A DNA stretch of 27,959 bases, taken from the NCBI GenBank assembly GCA_009746045.1, contig RPFO01000686.1:1-27959 (forward strand), written 5' to 3'. This document shows, piece by piece, positions 7,297-13,881 of this stretch. Source of the stretch: Mesostigma viride (taxonomy: Eukaryota > Streptophyta > Mesostigmatophyceae > Mesostigmatales > Mesostigmataceae). Within the stretch, counting starts at the first letter, position 1, and every line of letters starts with the position of its first letter. The notes beneath the pieces are model-generated. The model ran no database searches and had not been told where the DNA came from. It was given only the letters and a program-made list of their open reading frames with translations. The translations under genes and the position numbers were made by a program.

Positions 7297-8355
7297 ATGC
7301 AAATATCGATGGCTCTCTCCAATGCCCCAAGGTCTTTTACAACCCCGTTCACGCACGCCCTGTTTGAATTAACGAATGAGACAGATAGCATGTGGATATT
7401 TAAACTGAAACCCGCTCTTTATTTTGAGGTCGATCTGGAAAAGGAGATCATGGTGAGGAAGGCAGATCGCATGATACACGCTCAGAACCTGACTTGGGCA
7501 GCCTCCAATGGGCAGAAGCGATTTGAAAGCTGGTTCCGACTAGACAGCTCAAAAGCCCACATAGCGGCTTTGGAAAGATCCAAAGACATAGAACACGATT
7601 CTGTGTTCAATACGAAAAAGGCTTTTGACATGGTGAGAACTGGCCCTGTCCAGGAAAGGGGTGTTTGGATCCACCCCGAGCTCGTGTCTCCTTTAGCCGG
7701 TTGGATCTCCCCCGACTTCGGAGCTCTGGCCTGGAGCTGGGTCACCCGCATCATGGCGGGCGACATCACCGTGATGCAGGTGGTGCGCGACGCCCACGAC
7801 GCGGTCCACGGCACCGCCACCACGGTGCTGATCCGCACCGAGCCGGGCAACAGCCGCAAGAGGCCCGACTACGTCGCGCCGGTGCGCGCCGTCGACCCCT
7901 CCCTCCGCATCAGGGCCAAGGACACGCAGCACAAGCTGGCGGACTTCGTGTCATCGAACCTGCCCAAGGAGCGCGTGGCCCCCGTGATGGCGTTCCTGGG
8001 CGCCAAGACGTGCGAGGCGGCGACCGGGATGGACGCCGGCAGTCTCAAGCAACTGAACGGCATCAGGCACGGGAGCGCCAGGGACGCCATGGAAGACGCT
8101 CAGTTGGCTAACAGCTGGTTTTACATGTTCAACGTGATGGAGCGCACGAAGAACCCGGGCGAGGAGAAGGACCTGCGCAACGTCGCCGAGGACGTGCTCA
8201 AGGACATGGCTCCTTTCGTGAAGCCCCCCGAGGGCCCGGCACCGGTCGAGCTGGTGAACGAAAACAAGCAAGAAATGAGGGACGATTTACTCCTGACCCG
8301 CCCCCTGAACCTGGAGCGGTTTTCCAGGAGCGGACCGAAGAGGATCAAGACCTGA
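7297..8355 (+). CDS. KilA-N domain protein
   Basis: A protein of about 352 residues. The KilA-N domain is visible from roughly residue 90: a helical lead-in, then GVWIHPELVSPLAGW and ISPDFGALAWSWVTRIMAGD, the strand-helix core that binds DNA in phage and giant-virus proteins. A long C-terminal extension follows, ending in a basic RSGPKRIKT that could be a nuclear-import signal. The ATG at 7297 (or 7309) is preferred over an upstream GTG at 7261. The first 350 bases of the gene and its leader are clearly richer in A+T than the rest, as if the 5' part had a different origin. KilA-N proteins are usually accessory regulators; the target is unknown. Confidence 0.85.
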   Translation: MQISMALSNAPRSFTTPFTHALFELTNETDSMWIFKLKPALYFEVDLEKEIMVRKADRMIHAQNLTWAASNGQKRFESWFRLDSSKAHIAALERSKDIEHDSVFNTKKAFDMVRTGPVQERGVWIHPELVSPLAGWISPDFGALAWSWVTRIMAGDITVMQVVRDAHDAVHGTATTVLIRTEPGNSRKRPDYVAPVRAVDPSLRIRAKDTQHKLADFVSSNLPKERVAPVMAFLGAKTCEAATGMDAGSLKQLNGIRHGSARDAMEDAQLANSWFYMFNVMERTKNPGEEKDLRNVAEDVLKDMAPFVKPPEGPAPVELVNENKQEMRDDLLLTRPLNLERFSRSGPKRIKT

Positions 8356-8450
8356 GCTGTCGGAGGAGAGTTCGTTGGCGCGACACCTCGACGGCGACAG
8401 TTCCTGATTCTTGTAGCGTAGATACTAGTCTGTCTCTAAGCGCGCAACGC

Positions 8451-8795
8451 TCAGTAGTCGTAGGGCTCCAGCTCGCCGGATGGGAGGTTGGTCAGCAGCA
8501 GACTGCCGCCGGACACCCACCGGTCGCCCCTCTTCATGCGATCCCAGAACATGTGGTTGAAGGGCGCGAGCACGCGCTCGTCGGTGGTGATCGGGCGGTT
8601 GTTCATGGCCGCCTGGATCCCGCCCTTCACCCGCACGCCTTCCAAAGTCGGGTCGATCCGTCCACCGAGCATGACGATGGCGGAGGCCTGCGACTCGGTC
8701 GCGGGGAAGTTGTAGTTGTTGTCGAGCAGGCTGTCCATCTGCCTGCCCGTGACCTCCGCGGAGGCCTGTTCGGACATCATGTAAATGGCCGGCAT
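8451..8795 (-). CDS. Small conserved-looking hypothetical protein
   Basis: A 114-residue soluble protein (MPAIYMMSEQASAEVTGRQM at the start, then FPATESQASAIVMLGGRID, TDERVLAPFNHMFWDRMKRG and a C-terminal ELEPYDY). No membrane segment, no known motif. Good start context and codon use similar to the neighbouring virion genes. It is co-directional with the next two genes (8819 and 9085), which are spaced by 23 and 44 bases, so they may be transcribed at the same stage. Function unknown. Confidence 0.6.
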   Translation of the reverse strand: MPAIYMMSEQASAEVTGRQMDSLLDNNYNFPATESQASAIVMLGGRIDPTLEGVRVKGGIQAAMNNRPITTDERVLAPFNHMFWDRMKRGDRWVSGGSLLLTNLPSGELEPYDY

Positions 8796-8818
8796 GTTTC
8801 TATTGCTGATTGGTTAGA

Positions 8819-9040
8819 TTAGAATTTGTGGTCGCTGAAGACCACGTACTCCTCGGGCCGGAGCGCATGGGGGACGTGCACGCAGGGCCCGGGGCGGGGT
8901 AGCACGTCGCGCACCATCAGCCCCATCTCCTCGGGCCCGTGGTCAGCCCCCCCGTCCAGCCCGGGGATGTACAGGTCGCGGTCGAACAGGAGGGCGTAGG
9001 TGAATACCAACAAGGCGGTTAGCAGAGACAATTGGTACAT
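8819..9040 (-). CDS. Small single-pass membrane protein
   Basis: A 73-residue protein with one N-terminal hydrophobic segment (LSLLTALLVFTYALLF) and a soluble tail rich in His, Pro and Asp (GADHGPEEMGLM, HVPHALRPEEYVVF). This is the usual form of small virion or viral-factory membrane proteins. No family recognised. An AT-rich leader (TATTGGATGAATAAAGC) precedes the ATG. Confidence 0.6.
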   Translation of the reverse strand: MYQLSLLTALLVFTYALLFDRDLYIPGLDGGADHGPEEMGLMVRDVLPRPGPCVHVPHALRPEEYVVFSDHKF

Positions 9041-9084
9041 GCTTTATTCATCCAATATGATAAGATACTCTTTTCCCCCCGGAC

Positions 9085-9576
9085 TCATTTGGCGGTCGTC
9101 ATCCTGGAATAGAACTCCTCCCGCCTGTCGGGAGCCACGTTATTGCGCACGAAGTTGAGCAGCGCCTTCTCGCTCTTTGGGAGGCCCGTCGCCGCGAGGA
9201 ACGCGGACAGCGAGTCCGCGGGGCGCTTGCAGACGTCCGGGGGCATGTCCTTGGTCCCCGTGCACATGATCACGTTCGTGAACCCGTCCGCGGCCAGGTG
9301 GTACTGCGCGTTGTGCCAGGAGGCGTCCCGCGACACCACGCAGACCCTGTCGCCTCGGTCCATCGCGCCCGACCGCACGCGCCGGCCCAGGTCGTAATGG
9401 AAGAGGGCGTCCGCCGCCTCGCGGGACAGGGCGCAGGAACGCATCACCTCCCCCTGCAGCGGCTCAGGACCCGCGTACGCCTTCCCGCAGTACGCCACCA
9501 CGTGGCAGGACGCGCCGTCCACCGCCTGCATGTCCCTCGCGCACTGGTCCAGGTCCAGGAACACCCAGGTCTTCAT
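9085..9576 (-). CDS. PIN/NYN-like domain protein (tentative)
   Basis: A 163-residue protein. The opening WVFLDLDQC supplies a strand ending in acidic residues. A later SREAADALFHYDLGRRV and DRVCVVSRDASWHN resemble the AADFxLxxxLGRL and YIVSxDxxF segments of PIN/NYN-type nucleases, which cut RNA using clustered acidic residues. The C-terminal 50 residues are helical (PKSEKALLNFVRNNV). I see the strand-acid, AAD and VSRD elements in order, but the match is by eye and distant, so a nuclease role is only a suggestion. The minus-strand motif ATAAATGTGCG lies at 9590-9600, 14 bases before the ATG. Confidence 0.65.
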   Translation of the reverse strand: MKTWVFLDLDQCARDMQAVDGASCHVVAYCGKAYAGPEPLQGEVMRSCALSREAADALFHYDLGRRVRSGAMDRGDRVCVVSRDASWHNAQYHLAADGFTNVIMCTGTKDMPPDVCKRPADSLSAFLAATGLPKSEKALLNFVRNNVAPDRREEFYSRMTTAK

Positions 9577-9589
9577 GATTCAACCGTAT

Positions 9590-9600
9590 CGCACATTTAT
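9590..9600 (-). promoter_or_regulatory. A-tract/TGTG promoter-like motif
   Basis: ATAAATGTGCG on the minus strand, 14 bases before the ATG at 9576; shares AAATGTG and a following G/C step with 5279-5293 and 16399-16413. Confidence 0.35.
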
Positions 9601-9616
9601 CCGCTCACGGGAGCGG
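9601..9616. terminator. Short perfect hairpin at the ancestral gene end
   Basis: CCGCTC-ACGG-GAGCGG can form a 6-bp GC stem with a 4-base loop. It contains the TGA (9607-9605, minus) at which the interrupted gene at 11189-11560 would have ended before the palindrome array was inserted. Hairpins at transcript ends are known in some giant viruses, but one short stem in GC-rich DNA is weak evidence. Confidence 0.25.
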
Positions 9617-9643
9617 ACCGGTCCGCCTGCGCCGTGGGGCGCG

Positions 9644-9648
9644 GCGAC
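9644..9648. repeat. Left 5-bp target-site duplication
   Basis: GCGAC directly before the first base of the palindrome array; the same five bases follow the array at 11204-11208. The reading frame of the interrupted gene also continues across the join when one copy and the array are removed. Confidence 0.7.
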
Positions 9649-9854
9649 AGTTACGTTAAACAGTGCCGGAACCTTTTGCCGCCTGAGGCAAATCGGTCCG
9701 TAACACTATTTTGCCCGGAATAACCACTTCCGAGCACCCAAGTTAATTCGGCCGAATTAACTTGGGTGCTCGGAAGTGGTTATTCCGGGCAAAATAGTGT
9801 TACGGACCGATTTGCCTCAGGCGGCAAAAGGTTCCGGCACTGTTTAACGTAACT
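9649..9854. repeat. Palindrome copy 1
   Basis: Perfect 206-bp palindrome centred between 9751 and 9752 on CGGCCG. It differs from the other copies at 9661 (C for T) and at its mirror base 9842 (G for A), so both arms carry the same change. Confidence 0.95.
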
Positions 9855-9985
9855 AAAACCTGGCCTCGTGGAGGGGGACGAAGAGCCCGAGACATCCGCC
9901 TAGGCCGCTGAGCACGCACCACTAAATGCGCCGGAGCTGCCTCAGTGAGGATTCGAACCCCTGACCTCCAAGGTGCACAGGTTTT
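9855..9985 (-). repeat. Spacer 1 with tRNA T-arm/B-box
   Basis: 131 bp bounded by AAAACCTG and CAGGTTTT. The minus strand carries GGTTCGAATCC (9959-9949), a perfect Pol III B-box/tRNA T-loop, followed by TCACTGAGGCA, which looks like the 3' acceptor end of a tRNA. No matching 5' acceptor is in the proper place. Confidence 0.85.
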
Positions 9986-10191
9986 AGTTACGTTAAATAG
10001 TGCCGGAACCTTTTGCCGCCTGAGGCAAATCGGTCCGTAACACTATTTTGCCCGGAATAACCACTTCCGAGCACCCAAGTTAATTCGGCCGAATTAACTT
10101 GGGTGCTCGGAAGTGGTTATTCCGGGCAAAATAGTGTTACGGACCGATTTGCCTCAGGCGGCAAAAGGTTCCGGCACTATTTAACGTAACT
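9986..10191. repeat. Palindrome copy 2
   Basis: Perfect 206-bp palindrome, the consensus version of the array. Confidence 0.95.
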
Positions 10192-10322
10192 AAAACCTGG
10201 CCTCGTGGAGGGGGACGAAGAGCCCGAGACATCCGCCTAGGCCGCTGAGCACGCACCACTAAATGCGCCGGAGCTGCCTCAGTGAGGATTCGAACCCCTG
10301 ACCTCCAAGGTGCACAGGTTTT
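10192..10322 (-). repeat. Spacer 2 with tRNA T-arm/B-box
   Basis: 131 bp, same orientation and sequence as spacer 1. B-box on the minus strand at 10296-10286. Confidence 0.85.
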
Positions 10323-10528
10323 AGTTACGTTAAATAGTGCCGGAACCTTTTGCCGCCTGAGGCAAATCGGGACGGAACACTATTTTGCCCGGAATAACCA
10401 CTTCCGAGCACCCAAGTTAATTCGGCCGAATTAACTTGGGTGCTCGGAAGTGGTTATTCCGGGCAAAATAGTGTTACGGACCGATTTGCCTCAGGCGGCA
10501 AAAGGTTCCGTCACTATTTAACGTAACT
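10323..10528. repeat. Palindrome copy 3 (variant)
   Basis: 206 bp with four changes from the consensus: G, A and G at 10371, 10372 and 10375 in the left arm, and T at 10511 in the right arm. Because the arms differ it is not a perfect palindrome, but it is the exact reverse complement of copy 4. Confidence 0.95.
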
Positions 10529-10660
10529 AAAACCTGGCCTCGTGGAGGGGGGACGAAGAGCCCGAGACATCCGCCTAGGCCGCTGAGCACGCACCACTAA
10601 ATGCGCCGGAGCTGCCTCAGTGAGGATTCGAACCCCTGACCTCCAAGGTGCACAGGTTTT
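10529..10660 (-). repeat. Spacer 3 with tRNA T-arm/B-box
   Basis: 132 bp, same orientation as spacers 1 and 2, with one extra G in a G run. B-box on the minus strand at 10634-10624. Confidence 0.85.
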
Positions 10661-10866
10661 AGTTACGTTAAATAGTGACGGAACCTTTTGCCGCCTGAGG
10701 CAAATCGGTCCGTAACACTATTTTGCCCGGAATAACCACTTCCGAGCACCCAAGTTAATTCGGCCGAATTAACTTGGGTGCTCGGAAGTGGTTATTCCGG
10801 GCAAAATAGTGTTCCGTCCCGATTTGCCTCAGGCGGCAAAAGGTTCCGGCACTATTTAACGTAACT
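10661..10866. repeat. Palindrome copy 4 (variant, mirror of copy 3)
   Basis: 206 bp. Its four variant bases (10678, 10814, 10817, 10818) are the exact mirror partners of those in copy 3, so copies 3 and 4 form one long inverted repeat around spacer 3. Confidence 0.95.
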
Positions 10867-10997
10867 AAAACCTGTGCACCTTGGAGGTCAGGGGTTCGAA
10901 TCCTCACTGAGGCAGTTCCGGCGCATTTAGTGGTGCGTGCTCAGCGGCCTAGGCGGATGTCTCGGGCTCTTCGTCCCCCTCCATGAGGCCAGGTTTT
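10867..10997 (+). repeat. Spacer 4, inverted relative to spacers 1-3
   Basis: 131 bp in the opposite orientation, so the B-box (10893-10903) and CTGAGGCA end lie on the plus strand. It has two base changes from spacer 1 (a T for C in GGCAGTTCCGG and an A/T change near CCATGAGG) and ends in TTTT (10994-10997), which would stop RNA polymerase III. Confidence 0.9.
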
Positions 10998-11203
10998 AGT
11001 TACGTTAAATAGTGCCGGAACCTTTTGCCGCCTGAGGCAAATCGGTCCGTAACACTATTTTGCCCGGAATAACCACTTCCGAGCACCCAAGTTAATTCGG
11101 CCGAATTAACTTGGGTGCTCGGAAGTGGTTATTCCGGGCAAAATAGTGTTACGGACCGATTTGCCTCAGGCGGCAAAAGGTTCCGGCACTATTTAACGTA
11201 ACT
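10998..11203. repeat. Palindrome copy 5
   Basis: Perfect 206-bp palindrome, consensus version; it forms the right end of the array. Confidence 0.95.
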
Positions 11204-11560
11204 GCGACCCACGGGGACACTCAGCTGCTGGCCCAGGAACCCCGCCCAGATGGTGCGCTTGTTCTCGGGCGTCGCGGGCAGGCGGCGCCGGGCCAGCTCC
11301 GTGTTGGTGGCGTCCTTGGCCATGGTCATCGCCGTGCCCAGGTCCACGCCCTTGCTCTTCCGGATACCGTTGACGAACTGGGTCCAATACTTGATGTTGC
11401 CCTTCGCCATGAGGCCCTGGAGACGCTTCTTTTTGGACACGATCTCGCCCTGACTGTTGTAGTCCAGGTCCTTCGCCTTGAGCTCCCCCACCGTCTGCAA
11501 GGCGGTCCCGTACATCACCTGTCGGCGGCTCCCAGTCACGCTCCTCGTCCGAACCGGCAT
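11189..11560 (-). CDS. Conserved NCLDV IVSKKK protein, 3' end replaced by insertion
   Basis: A protein of about 123 residues whose VMYGTALQTVGELKAKDL and NSQGEIVSKKKRLQG match a short conserved giant-virus family with the pattern GTAxxTxGxLxxxDLxxNxxGxIVSKKK; a helical region with KYWTQFVNGIRKSKG follows. It is basic and probably virion-associated. The last six codons, from the second half of an Arg codon to TAG at 11191-11189, come from the palindrome array. If the array and one GCGAC are removed, the frame continues 13 codons into an Arg/Pro-rich basic tail and ends at TGA 9607-9605. The insertion therefore removed the native tail but left the conserved core. ATG at 11560 is preferred over the upstream one at 11593 because conserved sequence starts just after it. 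Confidence 0.75.
   Translation of the reverse strand: MPVRTRSVTGSRRQVMYGTALQTVGELKAKDLDYNSQGEIVSKKKRLQGLMAKGNIKYWTQFVNGIRKSKGVDLGTAMTMAKDATNTELARRRLPATPENKRTIWAGFLGQQLSVPVGRSYVK
11204..11208. repeat. Right 5-bp target-site duplication
   Basis: GCGAC directly after the last base of the array, matching 9644-9648. Confidence 0.7.
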
Positions 11561-13881
11561 GATTCCTGATAGCGTATACAAGTACACCTCCATATTTTTT
11601 TTGCGCGCCTCCGCCGGAGAAGACGTGTTGCCCTATGGTAAACGACATGTACTTCCTCCTGTACGCGTGCTTCCTCTTCTTCCTGTACTCGGTCGCGAGA
11701 TGCCTCAAGGATGTCGCGAGGATCGAGGAGGCGGCCCCTAAGCATCGACTTCCACGTAGACGGAGGGCAAAGCGAGTGGCCGCTCCACCGGAGGAAGAGG
11801 GGGCGGCCGAGGTTGCTGCTGAACACGCTCCGAACGTCGAGACCCATCCGGCGCCGAACGAGGAGGCGCGGGGGGGGAGCCCGCTCATCTCGGAGCTTCT
11901 CTAGAAGACTCCTCATGATCTCCTTGGCCTTTTGCTCGTGACGCCGGCGCTCCCCGGCCATCGGGGCGCCCTCGGGAGACAGATACAACGACTTCCGCAG
12001 CTCCACGATCCGCTGCTCCTGGTTCTTGAACTCCGCCTCGCGCCTCCTGCGCTGCTCCTCTTTGAACGTGGCGTTCTCGTCCTCGACGGCCTTCCGTGCC
12101 GCGATGGTCTGCGCCTGTCGCTCCTCGGACGGCCGGATCCTGTTCACCATGACCGAGCACACGCGGCCGCCCTCGTTCGCGGCCCCCTTGTCCTCGCACA
12201 CGGGCTCCTCGAACCGCACCCTGAACCACGGGTTCGTGGGGACGCCCTCGCGGTTCTTCACGCGCACCTTCTTGTTGGCGTCCGGCAGCGCGAGGATGGA
12301 GGCCTCCTTCCACTCGCCGCTCTTCGCGAGGACGCGCACCGACTGACCCACCCAGTACTCGTCCGTCCGCGGCCTCCTGCACCGCCCGTTCTCGTACGTG
12401 GTGAGGCTGTCGTCCGCGCCCAGGGTCCCGGGGCAGTGAGGCCGGGGTGCGAACCCGCCGAACGCCTGGGCGGGGGCCATGAGCTGTGCGGGCCTTGCGG
12501 GGTTCAACGGGCGCTTCTTCTTGTCGGGGTCCTCGTACTTCCCGTCCACGAATCGAGCCACGCACGTGTCCCGCCCTTTGAGTTGCTGGATCTGCTCCGT
12601 GCCGTCCTCGTCGGCCGTGACGGCGGGAGCCACACGGGGCTTCACGTTCTTCTCGACGCTGCGGTACCCGGCACACAGCATGTAGTTCTTGATCGCGTGG
12701 GGGCGCACGAACACGTGGACCGAGTTGATGATCGCCACGGACAGGTTGAAGCGCGTGCGGGTGTGCTGGTAGCTCTCCTTGCGGATGAAGTGCTTGATCG
12801 TGTTGAAGGCCTGCTCGATCGGGTTCAGCTCGGGCGAGTACGGCGGCGTGAATATGAGAGCCGGACGCCGCTCGTCCTTTGTCATCTCCGTGGGCGGCAA
12901 CAGCACCCCGTCGCCGCCGCCCCTCCTACGTAGCAGCCCGGCGATCGGCGACAGCTCGGACTGGGGGAAAACCCTGAGCTCGGGGGGCAGGTCCTTGTTC
13001 AGCGCGATGTCCTTGTTCGAGGGCGGGCTGTGAATGCTGGCGTTGTCCATCAGGATCGTCTTCCCCACCACGAAGCTGTCGGGCAGAGTCTGCATGAACA
13101 GCCGGAAGAGCTGCTTGCTCACCGCCATGGGGGCGGCGCCCACGTTGCGCTCTCTCATTTGCGACACCTTGCGCGTGATGGGCGAGACGTGTGTCTGCCG
13201 TATGGTGCCTATGTTGTACTGGGCTCTCGCCTTGTCTTTGATGGCCTTCTGGAGTTTGTCCGGGAACGAATCTCCGTTGTAGTATTTGTCCTTCTGTCCC
13301 CTCTCTCCGTACGCGTACTCCTCCCCCGTCTCCTGGACAGACGGGAGGACCGTGTTCAGGTTCTCGTACAGCTTGTCCTTGTCGCCCTTGCAGTAATGCA
13401 CCATTTTCCAGACCTGGACCGCGATCTCCGTGGCCGTCAGTTCGGATTTCTGGGATGTTTTCTGGGTGGAGAAGTTCAAGGCCGCGTAGATGGCTCGAGG
13501 CAGGGCCATGTCCCTCTGCTTCAGATTCTCCCGTCTGTCCGCGTCCGCCCTGGTCCTCGATTTCACCGCGTCGTGGTATTCTCTCGAATAAAGGGGCTGC
13601 AGAGGGTTCACGAGCTGTTTCTCTATTTCATTGGAGATCGCGAAACTCTCCTGACTCAGTTGCGGCTCAAACAGGACCTGGTAGATCTGCAGAAGATCCG
13701 AGTTCTTGAGTTTGTCGTACAGGAACTCGAGCATGAGCTGGATGCTGTCCTCGAAGTCCTCTTCGTAATCGAAGCGCCCGACCGTGTCGTCGTACGCCAT
13801 GAGCCTGTGGGAGCGAGCCAAGTCCTTCGTGGGCTGGAGCACGTCCGACACGTCGAACGCACGGTCGTTGCCGCGCCCCAA
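11536..13881 (-). CDS. DDE_3 (Tc1/mariner-type) transposase, C-terminal part
   Basis: Second frame of a very large transposase. GKTILMDNASIHSPPS carries the second catalytic aspartate, and IFTPPYSPELNPIEQAFNTIK the third acidic residue (E), the signature of Tc1/mariner-superfamily DDE_3 enzymes. The gap between them is 76 residues instead of the usual 34-41. After the catalytic core come a tudor/SH3-like region (YWVGQSVRVLAKSGEWKEA, NPWFRVRFEEPV) and a charged coiled coil (KEEQRRRREAEFKNQEQRI). The nominal start at 13881 is a TTG; the first ATG is 13800, but the true start is in the upstream frame. The last 120 residues lie opposite a likely plus-strand gene and read like noise. No terminal inverted repeats were found around it, so the element may be immobile. 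Confidence 0.75.
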   Translation of the reverse strand: MGRGNDRAFDVSDVLQPTKDLARSHRLMAYDDTVGRFDYEEDFEDSIQLMLEFLYDKLKNSDLLQIYQVLFEPQLSQESFAISNEIEKQLVNPLQPLYSREYHDAVKSRTRADADRRENLKQRDMALPRAIYAALNFSTQKTSQKSELTATEIAVQVWKMVHYCKGDKDKLYENLNTVLPSVQETGEEYAYGERGQKDKYYNGDSFPDKLQKAIKDKARAQYNIGTIRQTHVSPITRKVSQMRERNVGAAPMAVSKQLFRLFMQTLPDSFVVGKTILMDNASIHSPPSNKDIALNKDLPPELRVFPQSELSPIAGLLRRRGGGDGVLLPPTEMTKDERRPALIFTPPYSPELNPIEQAFNTIKHFIRKESYQHTRTRFNLSVAIINSVHVFVRPHAIKNYMLCAGYRSVEKNVKPRVAPAVTADEDGTEQIQQLKGRDTCVARFVDGKYEDPDKKKRPLNPARPAQLMAPAQAFGGFAPRPHCPGTLGADDSLTTYENGRCRRPRTDEYWVGQSVRVLAKSGEWKEASILALPDANKKVRVKNREGVPTNPWFRVRFEEPVCEDKGAANEGGRVCSVMVNRIRPSEERQAQTIAARKAVEDENATFKEEQRRRREAEFKNQEQRIVELRKSLYLSPEGAPMAGERRRHEQKAKEIMRSLLEKLRDERAPPPRLLVRRRMGLDVRSVFSSNLGRPLFLRWSGHSLCPPSTWKSMLRGRLLDPRDILEASRDRVQEEEEARVQEEVHVVYHRATRLLRRRRAKKIWRCTCIRYQESCRFGRGA
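11635..11904 (+). CDS. Small membrane protein, antisense to transposase end
   Basis: An 89-residue plus-strand protein with a strong N-terminal membrane segment (MYFLLYACFLFFLYSVARCL), a basic patch (KHRLPRRRRAKRV), and an Ala/Glu/Pro-rich tail. This is a typical small viral membrane protein layout, and the third codon positions are G/C-rich as in neighbouring genes. It overlaps the apparent 3' end of the transposase frame on the other strand. I think this gene is real and the transposase reading frame merely stays open beyond its true end, but the reverse cannot be excluded. A T-run (ATATTTTTTTTGC) about 35 bases upstream could serve both this gene and the divergent one at 11560. Confidence 0.55.
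   Translation: MVNDMYFLLYACFLFFLYSVARCLKDVARIEEAAPKHRLPRRRRAKRVAAPPEEEGAAEVAAEHAPNVETHPAPNEEARGGSPLISELL

Larger units (their letters stand above)
9649..11203. mobile_element. Palindrome/spacer array (non-autonomous element)
   Basis: A 1555-bp non-coding insertion made of five 206-bp palindromes alternating with four spacers of 131, 131, 132 and 131 bp. It begins AGTTACGTTAAA and ends with the reverse complement, and is flanked by GCGAC on both sides. It contains no reading frame that looks like a gene. Length, terminal inverted repeats and target duplication fit a multimerised non-autonomous DNA element (MITE or fold-back type). The palindromes and spacers are nearly identical among units, so the array is recent or kept uniform. 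It has no visible sequence in common with the ends of the transposase gene at 11.5-15.3 kb, so the mobilising enzyme is unknown. Confidence 0.85.

Noticed and set aside
9613-9626. GCGGACCGGTCCGC, a 14-bp palindrome just left of the array
   Set aside because: It falls in the basic tail coding of the interrupted gene, lies outside the repeat unit and has no second copy, so it is likely chance in GC-rich DNA.
10867-10997. Complete functional or permuted tRNA gene in the spacer
   Set aside because: T-arm and 3' end are convincing, but no 5' acceptor in the spacer pairs over seven bases with CTGAGGC, the anticodon stem cannot be formed cleanly, and the D-arm-like piece has poor stem pairing. Kept only as a tRNA-derived fragment.
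9649-11203. CRISPR array
   Set aside because: Repeat plus spacer layout looks similar at first glance, but the repeats are 206 bp and palindromic, the spacers are near-identical to one another, and there are no cas genes.
11193-11888. Alternative minus-strand frame with Ser/Ala-rich protein
   Set aside because: It crosses the conserved IVSKKK gene out of frame and has no recognisable segments.
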